Notes under the pieces: model-generated
Databases searched by the model: none
Seen by the model: only the letters and a program-made list of their open reading frames with translations
Told to the model about the DNA's origin: nothing
Part shown: positions 8,478 through 17,795 of the stretch, in pieces
How positions within the stretch are numbered: position 1 is the stretch's first letter
Layout of the letters: each line of letters begins with the position of its first letter
Program-made: the position numbers and the translations under genes
NCBI GenBank assembly: GCA_963842775.1
Contig: CAWJHQ010000006.1
Span: 124,001-188,000 of the forward strand
Direction: 5' to 3'
DNA: 64,000 nt
From: R-RK-3 sp963842775
GTDB taxonomy: Bacteria > Pseudomonadota > Alphaproteobacteria > Rhizobiales > Rhodomicrobiaceae

Positions 8478-10251
8478 ATGCGCCGTCTCGCTCCCCTGAT
8501 CTTTGCCGCCCTCGTCGCACTGTTCCCTTTGCTGCCGGGGCTGCCGCCATTCTGGATTACGCTTGCCAACAATATCGGGCTGGCGGCGCTCATCGCCATG
8601 GGGCTCGTGCTGCTGACCGGCGTCGGCGGCATGACGTCGTTCGGCCAGGCGGCCTTCGCCGGATTTGCCGCCTATACCAGCGCCGTGCTGACGACCGCGC
8701 ACGGCGTCTCGCCCTGGCTGAGCCTGCCCATCGCGCTCGCCGTCACCGGAGCCGCCGCCGTGGTGCTGGGGCTGCTCACCGTGCGGCTTGCGGGGCATTA
8801 TCTGCCGCTCGGCACCATCGCCTGGGGCATCAGCCTGTATTACCTGTTCGGCAAGATCGACATGCTGGGCCGCCACGACGGCATCATCGGCATTCCGCCG
8901 CTCGCCATCGGCTCGGTCAGCTTCCTTGACCCGGCGGCGATGTATTTCGTCATCTGGGCGGCGGTGCTGCTCGCGGCGCTCGCCACGTCCAATCTGCTGA
9001 ACTCGCGCACGGGACGGGCCATCCGCGCGCTGCGCGGCGGAGCGACGGCGGCCGAAGTCCTTTGGCGTGCACAAGGCGCGGGCCAAGCTGTTCGTTTTCG
9101 TCTATGCCGCGCTGCTCGCCGGGCTTTCGGGCTGGCTCTATGCGCATCTGCAGCGCGGGGTGAACCCGACGCCCTTCGGCATCGTCGCCGGCATGGAATA
9201 TCTGTTCATGGCCGTGGTGGGCGGCGCCGGCTATGTCTGGGGCGCGGTGCTGGGCGCCGGCGTGGTGATCGTGCTGAAGGATGCGCTGCAGCGTGTGACG
9301 CCGAGCCTCGTCGGCGCGGACGTGCAGGTGGAAGCCGTGATATTCGGCATCGCGGTGGTCGCCATGCTGCAATATGCGCGCGAGGGACTGTGGCCGCGCC
9401 TCGCGGGTTTGATAGTCAACGGGAACGGGCGCGCGCCGACGCCGGATATGGCCGCCGAGCCATTGCCAAGGCGGCAGCATGCGCCTGGTTTCGGCGGGCC
9501 GCTGCTCAGCATACGCGGCGCGGTCAAGCGCTTCGGTGGGCTGACTGCCGTCAACGCCGTGGATTTTTCCGTGGCAGCAGGGGAGATCGTCGCGCTGATC
9601 GGCCCGAACGGCGCGGGCAAGAGCACCATTTTCAACCTGATCACCGGCGTCCTGCCGCTGTCTGCCGGCGACATCCTTTTCGACGGCCGCCCGATCGGCA
9701 ATGCGGAGCCACGCGACATCGCTGCTCTCGGCATCGCGCGCACTTTCCAGCATGTCAAACTCATCGCCGATATGAGCGTCATCGAGAACGCCGCGCTCGG
9801 CGCGCATGGGCGCGGCATGGCCGGACCGTTGTCGAGCATCCTGCGGCTCGACCGCGCCGAAGAAACTCGCCTGCTCGCGGAAGCCGCCCGTCAACTTGAG
9901 CGCACCGGCCTTGGCGAGCATATGGCGAAGCCCGCCGGGACCCTGGCGCTCGGACAGCAGCGCCTCGTCGAGATCGCCCGCGCGCTGGCGCTCGATCCGC
10001 GCCTCCTGCTGCTCGACGAGCCGGCCGCGGGCTTGCGCCATCTGGAGAAGGCCGCACTGGCGGCGCTGCTGCTGCGCCTGAAGGCCGAGGGGCTGAGCAT
10101 CCTGCTGGTCGAGCACGATATGGGCTTCGTCATGGGGCTGGCCGACCGCATCGTGGTCGTCGATTTCGGCACCAAGATCGCCGAGGGCAAGCCGGCGGAT
10201 ATCCGCAAGGCACCGGCCGTGCTCGAAGCCTATCTCGGAGGCGCGGCATGA
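8478..10251 (+). CDS. Liv-type ABC permease-ATPase fusion (LivM-LivG), frameshifted
   Basis: One polypeptide of about 590 residues joins a LivM permease (residues 1 to about 320; GMTSFGQAAFAGFAAY, GAVLGAGVVIVLKDAL) to a LivG ATPase. The ATPase has Walker A GPNGAGKST, signature LALGQQRLVEIARAL and Walker B LLLLDEPAAGL. An extra G near 9057 (CGAAGTCC) breaks the permease part; removing it gives ESFGVHKARAK. No stop or start separates the two parts, so the fusion looks genuine. The ATG at 8478 follows GAGGAG. Such fusions are known in rhizobial Liv-like systems. Confidence 0.87.
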
Positions 10252-10969
10252 TCCCCTCCCCCTCCTGTCCGTCGAAAGGCTTTCCGTCTCCTATGGCCGC
10301 GTGCCCGCCGTCACGGAGGCAGGCATCAGCGTCGGCGCGGGCGAAATCGTCACCGTCATCGGCGCGAACGGCGCGGGCAAATCCACCTTCGTCAACGCGT
10401 TGATGGGGCTGCTGCCCTCGCGCGGGACGGTTCATCTGGCGGGCGACGCCATTCAAGCGCTGCCGGTCGAGGAGCGCGTGCTGCGCGGCCTCTGCCTCGT
10501 GCCGGAGCGGCGCGAATTGTTCGCCACCATGCCGGTCATCGACAATCTCATCCTGGGGGGCTGGAAATCGGCGGCCGACGAGCGGCGGCGGACGCTGGAA
10601 GAGGTGTTCGCCCGCTTCCCTCGCCTGAAGGAGCGGCGCACGCAACTCGCGGGCACGCTGTCGGGCGGCGAGCGGCAGATGCTCGCAATGGGCCGCGCGC
10701 TGATGTCGCTGCCCAAAGTGCTGATGCTCGATGAACCGAGCCTCGGCCTCGCGCCGAAAATCGTGGCCGAAATATTCGCGATCATCGCGGATTTGCGCCG
10801 CTCGGGCGTGTCGGTGCTGCTCATCGAACAGAATGCGCGCGCCGCGTTGGCCGCCGCCGACCGCGCCTATGTGATGGAGCTTGGCGCGTTCACCTTGTCC
10901 GGCCCGGCGGCAGAGCTGGCGCAAGACCCGCGCATCGCCGGGATTTATCTTGGCGAAGGCGTTAGCTGA
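10248..10969 (+). CDS. Liv-type ABC transporter ATP-binding protein, LivF-like
   Basis: This is the second ATPase of the importer, with Walker A GANGAGKST, signature LSGGERQML and Walker B LMLDEPSLGLAP. The expected N-terminus (LLSVERLSVSYGRVPAV) is present but out of frame with the ATG at 10248 by one base in a C-rich run; an internal GTG at 10301 would lose the first strand of the domain. A small deletion near 10252-10265 is the simplest explanation, with the true start overlapping the upstream stop. The length is then about 240 residues, as usual. Confidence 0.85.
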
Positions 10970-11084
10970 AGGGGACCGCTGTGACACGACGCATGCGGTG
11001 CGATCAGCGCTTGGCTCCACCCTCCCGCGGGGCGCTGTCGGCGCCGCCCTCGCCGGTCGAGGGAGAGGGCTATAGCAAGCGCGT

Positions 11085-11127
11085 ACCCCCTCACCCCAAG
11101 CCCTCTCCCCATGGGAGAGGGCGCGAC
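11085..11127. repeat. GC-rich palindromic repeat, class A copy 1
   Basis: The perfect hairpin GCCCTCTCCC - CAT - GGGAGAGGGC (11100-11122) is preceded by CCCCCTCACCCC. The same unit recurs at 17584-17762 and 54162-54267. It lies in the 282-bp gap between two convergent genes, where it could also act as a bidirectional transcription stop. Confidence 0.75.
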
Positions 11128-11251
11128 GCCTGCAGATCGAGGCGGAATTCCAAGAGCCGCTGGATTGAGGCGCATGAGTCGCACTTTCAGAGATTTGGTA
11201 GAAGGCATTCACCCTGACGCAGGTCTGCCGCGTCAGGGCAATCAGGGTAAT

Positions 11252-12421
11252 CTATTTCACCAGCTCGAAATTGCCGTCCTTCACCGTGATGAGCACGCGG
11301 GCGCGCTCGTCCACGCCGTAGCGGTCCGTATCGGTGAAGTTGAACACGGCCTGGCTCGCGGCGATGTCCTTCTCGCTCAGCAGCGCCAGCCGCAGGGCCT
11401 CGCGAAACTCCGGCGTGCCGGGCTGGGCGGTCTTCAGCGCGACCGGCACGATCCGTTCCAGAACCTTCACCGCGTCCCACACATGGGCGCCGAACTGCGT
11501 GCGCGTTTCCTTGCCGAATTTGGCTTCATAGGCCTGGACATAAGCAAGGCCGGGCGCTTTCGTCAGCGCGCTGTCAGCCTGCTGCTCGACGGTCATCACC
11601 GGACCGCTCGCCAGGATGACGCCCTCCGCCGCCTTGCCGGCGATGCGGATGAAATCGCGGCTCACCGAGCCATGCGTCTGATAGATGCCCCCGGCAAAAC
11701 CGCGCTCCTTCAGCGCGACCTGCGGCAGCGCGGAACCCGTGCCGGAAGCGGCCACCAATACGGCGTCGGGCTTGGCCGCGACCAGCTTCAGCGCCTGCCC
11801 CGCTACAGAAGTGTCGGCGCGCGCATAGCGCTCCTCGGCCACCAGCTTGAGGCCGAGCGGCTCGGCGATGTCCTTGAAGGACTTCACCCAGAGGTCGCCC
11901 CAGCTATCGGCAAATCCGATGAGGCCCACGGTCTTGACGTTGCTCTTGACCATGTGATCGAAGATCGCCTTCGCCATCAGGCTGACCGGCTGCGGCATGA
12001 CCACCGACCATTTCTCGCGGCCCGGCTGGAACACGGCCGGCCCCAAGGCGAAATGCGGCACCCCCGCCTCGAAGGCGACGCTCGCCACGGCGCTGCTGGG
12101 CGGCGTCGTTGAGGAGCCGAGAAGCACGTCCACCTTGTCCTCGCTGATGAGGCGGCGGGCGTTGGTGGTCGCGGTCGCTGGGTCGCCACCATCGTCAAGC
12201 TGCACGACCTTGAGCTTCAGGCCGCCGATCGTCTCGGGCAAGATTGCGAGCGTGTTCTTCTGCGGAATGCCGAGCGCGGCGGCGGGGCCGGTGGTAGTGA
12301 TGGTGATGCCTACTCTCAGCTCCTGCGCCGCCGCCCGCTGGCCAAGTCCGGTCAAGCCAAGCAGCACCGCGAAGGCGGCGGCAGCCGGCCTTGCGGAAAA
12401 TATCCTCGATCCCCGATGCAT
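11252..12421 (-). CDS. Liv-type ABC transporter substrate-binding protein
   Basis: This periplasmic binding protein of 389 residues is of the Leu/Ile/Val-binding family. A signal peptide runs to the cleavage AAAQ near residue 33. The mature start LRVGITITTTGPAAALG and the phrase VDVLLGSSTTPPSSAVA are typical of the family. It converges on the first Liv-type operon and diverges from a second binding-protein gene at 12797. It may serve the 7.4-11.0 kb permeases. Related proteins near aromatic catabolic genes bind phenylpropanoid or benzoate-type acids, so an aromatic ligand is plausible but unproven. Confidence 0.9.
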   Translation of the reverse strand: MHRGSRIFSARPAAAAFAVLLGLTGLGQRAAAQELRVGITITTTGPAAALGIPQKNTLAILPETIGGLKLKVVQLDDGGDPATATTNARRLISEDKVDVLLGSSTTPPSSAVASVAFEAGVPHFALGPAVFQPGREKWSVVMPQPVSLMAKAIFDHMVKSNVKTVGLIGFADSWGDLWVKSFKDIAEPLGLKLVAEERYARADTSVAGQALKLVAAKPDAVLVAASGTGSALPQVALKERGFAGGIYQTHGSVSRDFIRIAGKAAEGVILASGPVMTVEQQADSALTKAPGLAYVQAYEAKFGKETRTQFGAHVWDAVKVLERIVPVALKTAQPGTPEFREALRLALLSEKDIAASQAVFNFTDTDRYGVDERARVLITVKDGNFELVK

Positions 12422-12796
12422 GTTACTCCTCCCACTCTATTTGGCGTTTGTTGTGTATGCGGCCTTTACGGGCTTATTCTTGCGGCGCGGCGCCTTCGAT
12501 ACGGGAATGGGTGAAGATGAGGAGGCGCCACCGAAAACTAGTCGGTTATATAATTGTTATGTATCATTACATTATTAGCCCGTCAAACCGGTGCCAACCA
12601 CCAAGGGCAATGAGCAAGGTGGAATGAGGGCGCCGGACTCGCGCAGCGTGACAATCCGGGCGCATATCGCACAAGCCACCCTGGCGCTGGCCGATACCAT
12701 CTTCCGCGCAAGCTCGCTTGCCTGTTAGATAATCCCCTTGCGCGCCCGTAAATCGGATAGAAATCCGAATGGGGAACCGCAAAGGGAGGTGTGTCG
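12422..12796. other. Divergent control region between two binding-protein genes
   Basis: This 375-bp gap separates the oppositely oriented binding-protein genes. It contains an AT-rich island at about 12545-12580 with the 11-bp motif ATAATTGTTAT. A GATAAT box at 12728-12733 could be a -10 element for the rightward gene, but no good -35 accompanies it. No gene is visible. Confidence 0.6.
12550..12560. promoter_or_regulatory. Candidate operator ATAATTGTTAT (shared motif, copy 1)
   Basis: The reverse complement of this 11-mer, ATAACAATTAT, occurs exactly at 18677-18687 and 28657-28667. ATAA and TTAT form a dyad around a 3-nt centre. The site lies about 130 bp upstream of the leftward binding-protein gene and 237 bp upstream of the rightward one. 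Confidence 0.55.
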
Positions 12797-13960
12797 ATGA
12801 CACTGAAGCATGTATTGATGGCCGCGCTCGCCACCGCGATGTTCGCCGCGCCGGCCCAGGCCCAGGATAATGTGAAGGTCGGGTTGATCCTGCCTCTGAC
12901 CGGACCGTTCACCGCCATCGGCCGCCAGGTCGAAAACGGCGTCAAGCTGTATGTGGCGCAGAAAGGCGATACGGCCGCCGGCAAGAAGGTCGAGATCCTC
13001 GTCAAGGACGATGGCGGCAATGCGGACGCTACCAAGCGCATCGCGCAGGAACTGATCGCCAATGAGAAGGTGGCGATCATCGCCGGCTTCGGCCTGACGC
13101 CGCTGGCCATGGCCGCCGCGCCGATCGCGACACAAGGGAAGACCCCGCAGATCGTCATGGCGGCGGGCACCTCCGCCATCACCCAGGCCTCGCCCTATAT
13201 CGTGCGCACCAGCTTCACCCTGCCGCAATCCAGCGTGCCGATCGCCGACTGGGCCGCCAAGAACGGCATCAAGAAAGTCATGACCGTCGTCACCGATTAC
13301 GGGCCTGGCCTCGACGCGGAGAAATGGTTCTCGGAAACCTTCACCAAGGCGGGCGGCACGGTGGAGAGCGTGCGTGCGCCGCTGAAGAGCCCGGATTTCG
13401 CGCCCTATCTGCAGAAAGCCGCGGACGCCAAGCCGGATGCCATCTTCGTCTTCGTGCCCGCCGGCCAGAGCGCCCAGTTCATGAAGCAATATCGTGAGCG
13501 CGGTCTCGACAAATCCGGCATCAAGCTGATCGGCCCCGGCGACGTGACCGACGACGAAGTGCTCAACGACATGGGCGACGTGGCGCTCGGCGTGGTGACG
13601 GCGCATCTTTATTCGACCGCGCATGACAGCCCCGAGAACAAGGCCTATGTCGAGGCGTTCAAGAAGGCGAATAATGTGCGGCCCAACTTCATGTCGGTCG
13701 GCGGCTATGACGGCATGCATCTCATCTATGAGGCGCTGAAAAAGACGGGTGGCGATACGGATGCCGATAAGCTGATCGCCGCCATGAAAGGCATGAGCTG
13801 GGTCAGCCCGCGCGGGCCGATTTCGATCGATCCGGAGACGCGCGACATCATCCAGAACATTTATATTCGCGAAGTGAAAAGCGTGAACGGCGAGCTTTAC
13901 AACGTCGAATTCGCCACCATCCCGAATGTAAAGGACCCGGCGAAAGCCGCCGCGAAATAA
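12797..13960 (+). CDS. Liv-type ABC transporter substrate-binding protein
   Basis: This 387-residue binding protein feeds the second Liv-type importer. A signal peptide ends at APAQAQ near residue 22. The mature protein begins DNVKVGLILPLTGPFTAIGRQ, a classic type I binding-protein start, and later shows FMSVGGYDGMHLIYEAL. The ATG at 12797 was chosen over an in-frame GTG at 12791 because AAGGGAGGT lies at the right distance upstream. It precedes the livH-like gene by 229 bp, which contain a palindromic repeat. The ligand class is uncertain; aromatic acids are plausible from context. Confidence 0.92.
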   Translation: MTLKHVLMAALATAMFAAPAQAQDNVKVGLILPLTGPFTAIGRQVENGVKLYVAQKGDTAAGKKVEILVKDDGGNADATKRIAQELIANEKVAIIAGFGLTPLAMAAAPIATQGKTPQIVMAAGTSAITQASPYIVRTSFTLPQSSVPIADWAAKNGIKKVMTVVTDYGPGLDAEKWFSETFTKAGGTVESVRAPLKSPDFAPYLQKAADAKPDAIFVFVPAGQSAQFMKQYRERGLDKSGIKLIGPGDVTDDEVLNDMGDVALGVVTAHLYSTAHDSPENKAYVEAFKKANNVRPNFMSVGGYDGMHLIYEALKKTGGDTDADKLIAAMKGMSWVSPRGPISIDPETRDIIQNIYIREVKSVNGELYNVEFATIPNVKDPAKAAAK

Positions 13961-14026
13961 GGCTGGGCCAGAGGGCGCGGCAAGCGGTGCGCTCACTCCT
14001 CGTCCCTCGACCCTAGACTTTCTGTT

Positions 14027-14108
14027 TGTCATTCCCGCGAAGGCGGGAATCCAGTAACCTCCTGAATCCGCGGTGGAATACTGGATCCCCGCTTCGCGGG
14101 GATGACAA
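14027..14108. repeat. Palindromic intergenic repeat, class B copy 1
   Basis: The element has inverted termini TTGTCATTCCCGCG and CGCGGGGATGACAA. Each arm carries its own GC hairpin followed by ATCCAGTA or TACTGGAT. A second copy lies at 32702-32783. It sits between the binding-protein gene and its permease gene. Confidence 0.8.
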
Positions 14109-14189
14109 CTGAGCTGATGGCGCCGATGGTTCCCACCTAAGCCTAATTCCGCTCCAAGACAACAGCGACAGGACCGCAAGCAGCACCCG

Positions 14190-15041
14190 ATGACCATTCT
14201 CTTCGACGGTATCGCTTACGGGATGTTGCTGTTCGTGCTGTCCTGCGGCCTCGCGGTGACGCTGGGGCTGATGAACTTCATCAATCTCGCCCATGGCGCA
14301 TTCGCCATGGCGGGCGGCTATGTCACCATCGTGCTGATGCAGCGGTTCGGCTGGCCGTTTCTCGCCTCGCTGCCGCTGGCGTTCATCATTCCCGCCCTGA
14401 TCGGCCTGGTTCTGGAACGCACCCTCTATGTGCGGATGTACAGCCGCAGCCATCTCGATCAGGTGCTGTTCACCATCGGCCTCGCCTTCATGTCGGTCGC
14501 CGCCGTCGATTATCTGATGGGCGCGCAGCAGCAGATCATCATGCTGCCGGACTGGCTGCGCGGGCGCTTCGATGTGATGGACGTCGGGATCGGGCGCTAC
14601 CGGCTGTTCATTATCGTGGTGTGCGGGGTGCTGGTCGTCGCGCTGGAGCTGATCCTGCGGCGCACCCGCTTCGGCATCCGGCTGCGCGCCGCCGTCGACG
14701 ATCCGCGGGTGGCGCGCGGTCTCGGCATCCCGGTCAGCGCGATCTTCGCCGTGACATTCGCGGTCGGCTCGGGGCTGGCGGGGCTCGGTGGAGCGCTCGG
14801 CGCCGAGATTTTGGGCCTCGACCCGACCTTCCCGCTGAAATTCATGATCTATTTCCTGATCGTCGTCACGGTTGGCGGCTCGTCGAGCATTGCCGGGCCG
14901 TTCATGGCGTCGCTGCTGCTCGGCATCGCCGACGTCGCCAGCAAATATTACGTGCCGCAGGTCGGCGCCTTCGTGATCTATGTGCTGATGATCGTCATCC
15001 TGCTGCTGCGCCCGCAAGGGCTGTTTGCGAGGGGGCGCTGA
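14190..15041 (+). CDS. Liv-type ABC transporter permease, LivH-like
   Basis: This complete permease has 283 residues and about eight hydrophobic segments. The N-terminal GLMNFINLAHGAFAMAGGY and C-terminal PLKFMIYFLIVVTVGGSSSIAGPFMAS are hallmarks of LivH. Its TGA overlaps the ATG of the next permease by one base, so the two are translationally coupled. It belongs to the operon 12797-17758. Confidence 0.93.
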   Translation: MTILFDGIAYGMLLFVLSCGLAVTLGLMNFINLAHGAFAMAGGYVTIVLMQRFGWPFLASLPLAFIIPALIGLVLERTLYVRMYSRSHLDQVLFTIGLAFMSVAAVDYLMGAQQQIIMLPDWLRGRFDVMDVGIGRYRLFIIVVCGVLVVALELILRRTRFGIRLRAAVDDPRVARGLGIPVSAIFAVTFAVGSGLAGLGGALGAEILGLDPTFPLKFMIYFLIVVTVGGSSSIAGPFMASLLLGIADVASKYYVPQVGAFVIYVLMIVILLLRPQGLFARGR

Positions 15042-16072
15042 TGCAGCCGGATATTCCTGATGCGCCGCCCACGCGAGCCGGCTTCAACTGGCTGGAAGTG
15101 CTGTTCTGGCTCGCCGCAGTCGCCAGCGTCTTTGCGCTGCCGCGCTATCACCTGATCCTCAACGAAATCGCGATCCTGGCGCTGTTCGCCCTGTCGCTCG
15201 ATTTCATCCTGGGCTTCGCCGGCATCGTCTCGCTCGGCCACGCGGCTTTCCTCGGCATGGGCGCCTATGCGGCGGGATTGTTCGCCAAGCATGTCACCGG
15301 CGATCCGCTCGCGGGGCTTGCCTTCGCCGCGCTGGTTTCGGGCGCGCTCGGCTTCCTGACCAGCTTCCTGGTGCTGCGCGGCAGCGATCTCACGCGGCTG
15401 ATGGTGACGCTCGGCGTGGCGCTCGTGGTGTTCGAAGCCGCCAACAGCCTCGCATGGCTCACGGGCGGCGCCGACGGCCTGCAAGGCGTGATCATGGGCC
15501 CGGTCCTCGGCCTGTTCAGCTTCGATCTCATGGGGCGGACGGCCTATATTTACAGCCTGGCGGTGCTGTTCGCGCTGTTCCTCGTCGCGCGGCGCGTCAT
15601 GGGCTCGACCTTCGGCCTGTCGCTGCGCGCCATCAAGGCGAATTCGCTGCGCGCCTCGGCGATCGGCGTGCCCGTGCATCGCCGCCTGATCGCGGTCTAC
15701 ACGCTTGCCGCCGTCTATGCGGGCATCGCGGGCGGGCTGCTGGCGCAGACGACGCAATATGTCTCGCTGGATTTCCTCGAATTCCACCGCTCCGCCGACG
15801 TGATGCTGGTGCTGATCATCGGCGGCGCGGGCTATCTCTATGGCGGGCTGATCGGCGCGATCCTGTTCAAGCTGATGCAGGATTGGCTGGCCAATCTGAC
15901 GCCGCAATATTGGCTGTTCTGGATCGGCCTGATCCTGGTCGTCTTCACCCTGGTCGGCCGCGAGCGGATCACGGGCGGCGTCGCCAGCCTTGTCGCCCGG
16001 CTGGTCCCGCGCAAACCCACTCCGCGCGGCGAAGCGGCCAGCCAGCCATCCGCCGGGGCTGAAGCGTCATGA
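15041..16072 (+). CDS. Liv-type ABC transporter permease, LivM-like
   Basis: This second permease has 343 residues. LDFILGFAGIVSLGHAAFLGMGAY and the EAA-like loop SLRAIKANSLRASAIGVPVHR are typical of LivM. The ATG at 15041 overlaps the upstream stop; the frame is open further upstream, but that part is antisense-like and lacks a start with a ribosome site. The stop overlaps the following ATPase gene. Confidence 0.93.
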   Translation: MQPDIPDAPPTRAGFNWLEVLFWLAAVASVFALPRYHLILNEIAILALFALSLDFILGFAGIVSLGHAAFLGMGAYAAGLFAKHVTGDPLAGLAFAALVSGALGFLTSFLVLRGSDLTRLMVTLGVALVVFEAANSLAWLTGGADGLQGVIMGPVLGLFSFDLMGRTAYIYSLAVLFALFLVARRVMGSTFGLSLRAIKANSLRASAIGVPVHRRLIAVYTLAAVYAGIAGGLLAQTTQYVSLDFLEFHRSADVMLVLIIGGAGYLYGGLIGAILFKLMQDWLANLTPQYWLFWIGLILVVFTLVGRERITGGVASLVARLVPRKPTPRGEAASQPSAGAEAS

Positions 16073-16821
16073 CGGTCGCGTTGGAAACCACCGGTCTCGC
16101 CAAGCGCTTCGGCGGCCTCACCGCGACCGATAATGTCTCGATCCGGCTGGAGCGCGGCGTGCGCCATGCGCTGATCGGCCCCAATGGCGCGGGCAAGACC
16201 ACGCTGATCAATCTGCTCACCGGCGTGCTGAGCCCGAGCGCGGGCCGCATCCTCCTCGAAGGCGACGACATCACCGCCTTGAAGCCCGAGCAGCGCGTCA
16301 AGCGCGGCCTGGCGCGTACCTTCCAGATCAACCAGCTCTTCCCGGCGCTCACGCCCTTCGATACGCTGGCGCTTGCGGTATCGGAGCGGCATGGACAGGG
16401 TGGCCATTGGTGGAGCGGCGCGCGGGCGGATCGGGCGGTCACCGGCGACGTGCTCGATGTCGCGAGGCAGTTCCGTCTCACCGACATGCTGGATGAGCCG
16501 ACCGCCAGCCTGTCCTACGGCAAGCAGCGCCTCCTGGAAATCGCCATCGCCATCGCCTGCAAGCCGCGCGTCCTGCTGCTCGACGAGCCGGCGGCGGGCG
16601 TCACCGAAAATGACCGCCATGAGCTGCTGAAGACCATCGCCGAACTGCCGAAGGACGTCACCGTGCTGCTGATCGAGCACGACATGGACCTGGTGTTCCG
16701 CTTCGCCGAACGCATCTCCGTGCTGGTCAACGGCGCGGTGCTGACGGAAGGCACGCCGGAAGAGGTCGCGCGCGATCCTCGCGTCCGTGCGGTGTATCTG
16801 GGGGAGCACGCGCATGAGTGA
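16069..16821 (+). CDS. Liv-type ABC transporter ATP-binding protein, LivG-like
   Basis: This ATPase has 250 residues with Walker A GPNGAGKTT, a signature region LSYGKQRLLEIAIAIA and Walker B LLLDEPAAGVTENDRHEL, the last part being LivG-specific. The C-terminal LIEHDMDLVFRFAERI is also standard. Start and stop overlap the neighbouring genes, so it is coupled within the second importer operon. Confidence 0.94.
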   Translation: MTVALETTGLAKRFGGLTATDNVSIRLERGVRHALIGPNGAGKTTLINLLTGVLSPSAGRILLEGDDITALKPEQRVKRGLARTFQINQLFPALTPFDTLALAVSERHGQGGHWWSGARADRAVTGDVLDVARQFRLTDMLDEPTASLSYGKQRLLEIAIAIACKPRVLLLDEPAAGVTENDRHELLKTIAELPKDVTVLLIEHDMDLVFRFAERISVLVNGAVLTEGTPEEVARDPRVRAVYLGEHAHE

Positions 16822-17758
16822 CCTGCTCGCGCTCGATGCGGTGCGCTCCGGCTATGGCAATGCGGTGGTCGTCAGCGGCGTGTCCTTGACCCTCCGCGAG
16901 GGCGAAGCGCTGGCCGTGCTCGGCCGCAACGGCATGGGCAAGACCACGCTCATCAACACCATCATCGGCGTCACGCGGCATATGGGCGGAGCCATCCGCT
17001 TCGGCGGACGGGACATAACGCGGCTCACCCCGGAGGCGCGGGCGCAGGCCGGCATCGGCTGGGTGCCGCAGGAGCGCAACATCTTCCGCTCCCTGACCGT
17101 GGAGGAGAACCTCACCGCCGTCGCGCAAGCAGGGCGCTGGACGCCGTCGCGGGTCTACGGACTTTTCCCGCGCCTCGCCGAGCGCCGCCGCAATCTCGGC
17201 AACCAGCTTTCCGGCGGCGAGCAGCAGATGCTGGCCGTCGCCCGCGCGCTGGTGCTCAATCCTCAGCTCATCCTGCTCGACGAGCCCACCGAAGGGCTGG
17301 CCCCGATCATCGTCGAAGAGCTGATGCGCGTGCTGGCGCTGATCGTGCGCGAGGAGAACGTCGCCGCGATCATCGTCGAGCAGCACGCCCAGCGCATTCT
17401 CGGCATCACCGACCGCGCCGTGATCATGGAACGCGGCGTCATCGCCCATGCCGCCCCGAGCCGCGAGCTGGCGCAGGACGCCGCCACGCTGGACAAATAT
17501 CTCGGCGTTTCCGGCGAGCACGGGGCCGCCACGGCGCGGCGTGACGGGATAAGAGCGGCGGCGAGCTCATGGCGATGTCTATCCCCCTCACCCACCCGCC
17601 TGCGGCGGGAGCCCTCTCCCCGAAGGCGAACGCTTGTCGTTCGCCGTAAAGGCTCACGAGCGGGAGAGGGCAAGAAAGCGGGAACGCTGAGTGCCATTCT
17701 GCCTTTCTTTTTAGCCCTCTCCCTTGACGGGAGAGGGCGGCGCGTAAGCGCCGGGTGA
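16814..17758 (+). CDS. Liv-type ABC transporter ATP-binding protein, LivF-like, reading into a repeat
   Basis: The ATPase core is complete, with Walker A GRNGMGKTT, signature LSGGEQQML and Walker B ILLDEPTEGLAP, and it normally ends near LDKYLGV around residue 236. Here the frame stays open for roughly 75 more residues, which are translated from the GC-rich repeat at 17584-17762. A TGA one frame away at 17542-17544 is the likely original stop, so a single-base insertion just upstream would explain the tail. The ATG at 16814 overlaps the upstream gene. The real product is probably about 243 residues. Confidence 0.88.
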   Translation: MSDLLALDAVRSGYGNAVVVSGVSLTLREGEALAVLGRNGMGKTTLINTIIGVTRHMGGAIRFGGRDITRLTPEARAQAGIGWVPQERNIFRSLTVEENLTAVAQAGRWTPSRVYGLFPRLAERRRNLGNQLSGGEQQMLAVARALVLNPQLILLDEPTEGLAPIIVEELMRVLALIVREENVAAIIVEQHAQRILGITDRAVIMERGVIAHAAPSRELAQDAATLDKYLGVSGEHGAATARRDGIRAAASSWRCLSPSPTRLRREPSPRRRTLVVRRKGSRAGEGKKAGTLSAILPFFLALSLDGRGRRVSAG

Positions 17759-17762
17759 GGGT
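17584..17762. repeat. GC-rich palindromic repeat, class A copy 2 (two hairpins)
   Basis: The block begins with CCCCCTCACCC and ends with GGGTGAGGG. It contains the hairpin GCCCTCTCCC (17714-17723) with GGGAGAGGGC (17729-17738) and a looser CCCTCTCCC - GGGAGAGGG pair further left. It lies between the LivF-like gene and the convergent IclR gene. Confidence 0.75.
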
Positions 17763-17795
17763 GGAGCCGCAGGTGCGTCGTCTGAGCGATACCCA

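Noticed and set aside
14621..15040. Upstream extension of the LivM-like frame
   Set aside because: It overlaps livH in another frame, is Arg/Ala-rich, and the ATG at 15041 coupled to the livH stop is far better.
11085..17762. CRISPR array
   Set aside because: The repeated GC-rich units are isolated palindromes far apart, not regularly spaced repeats with spacers, and no cas gene is present.
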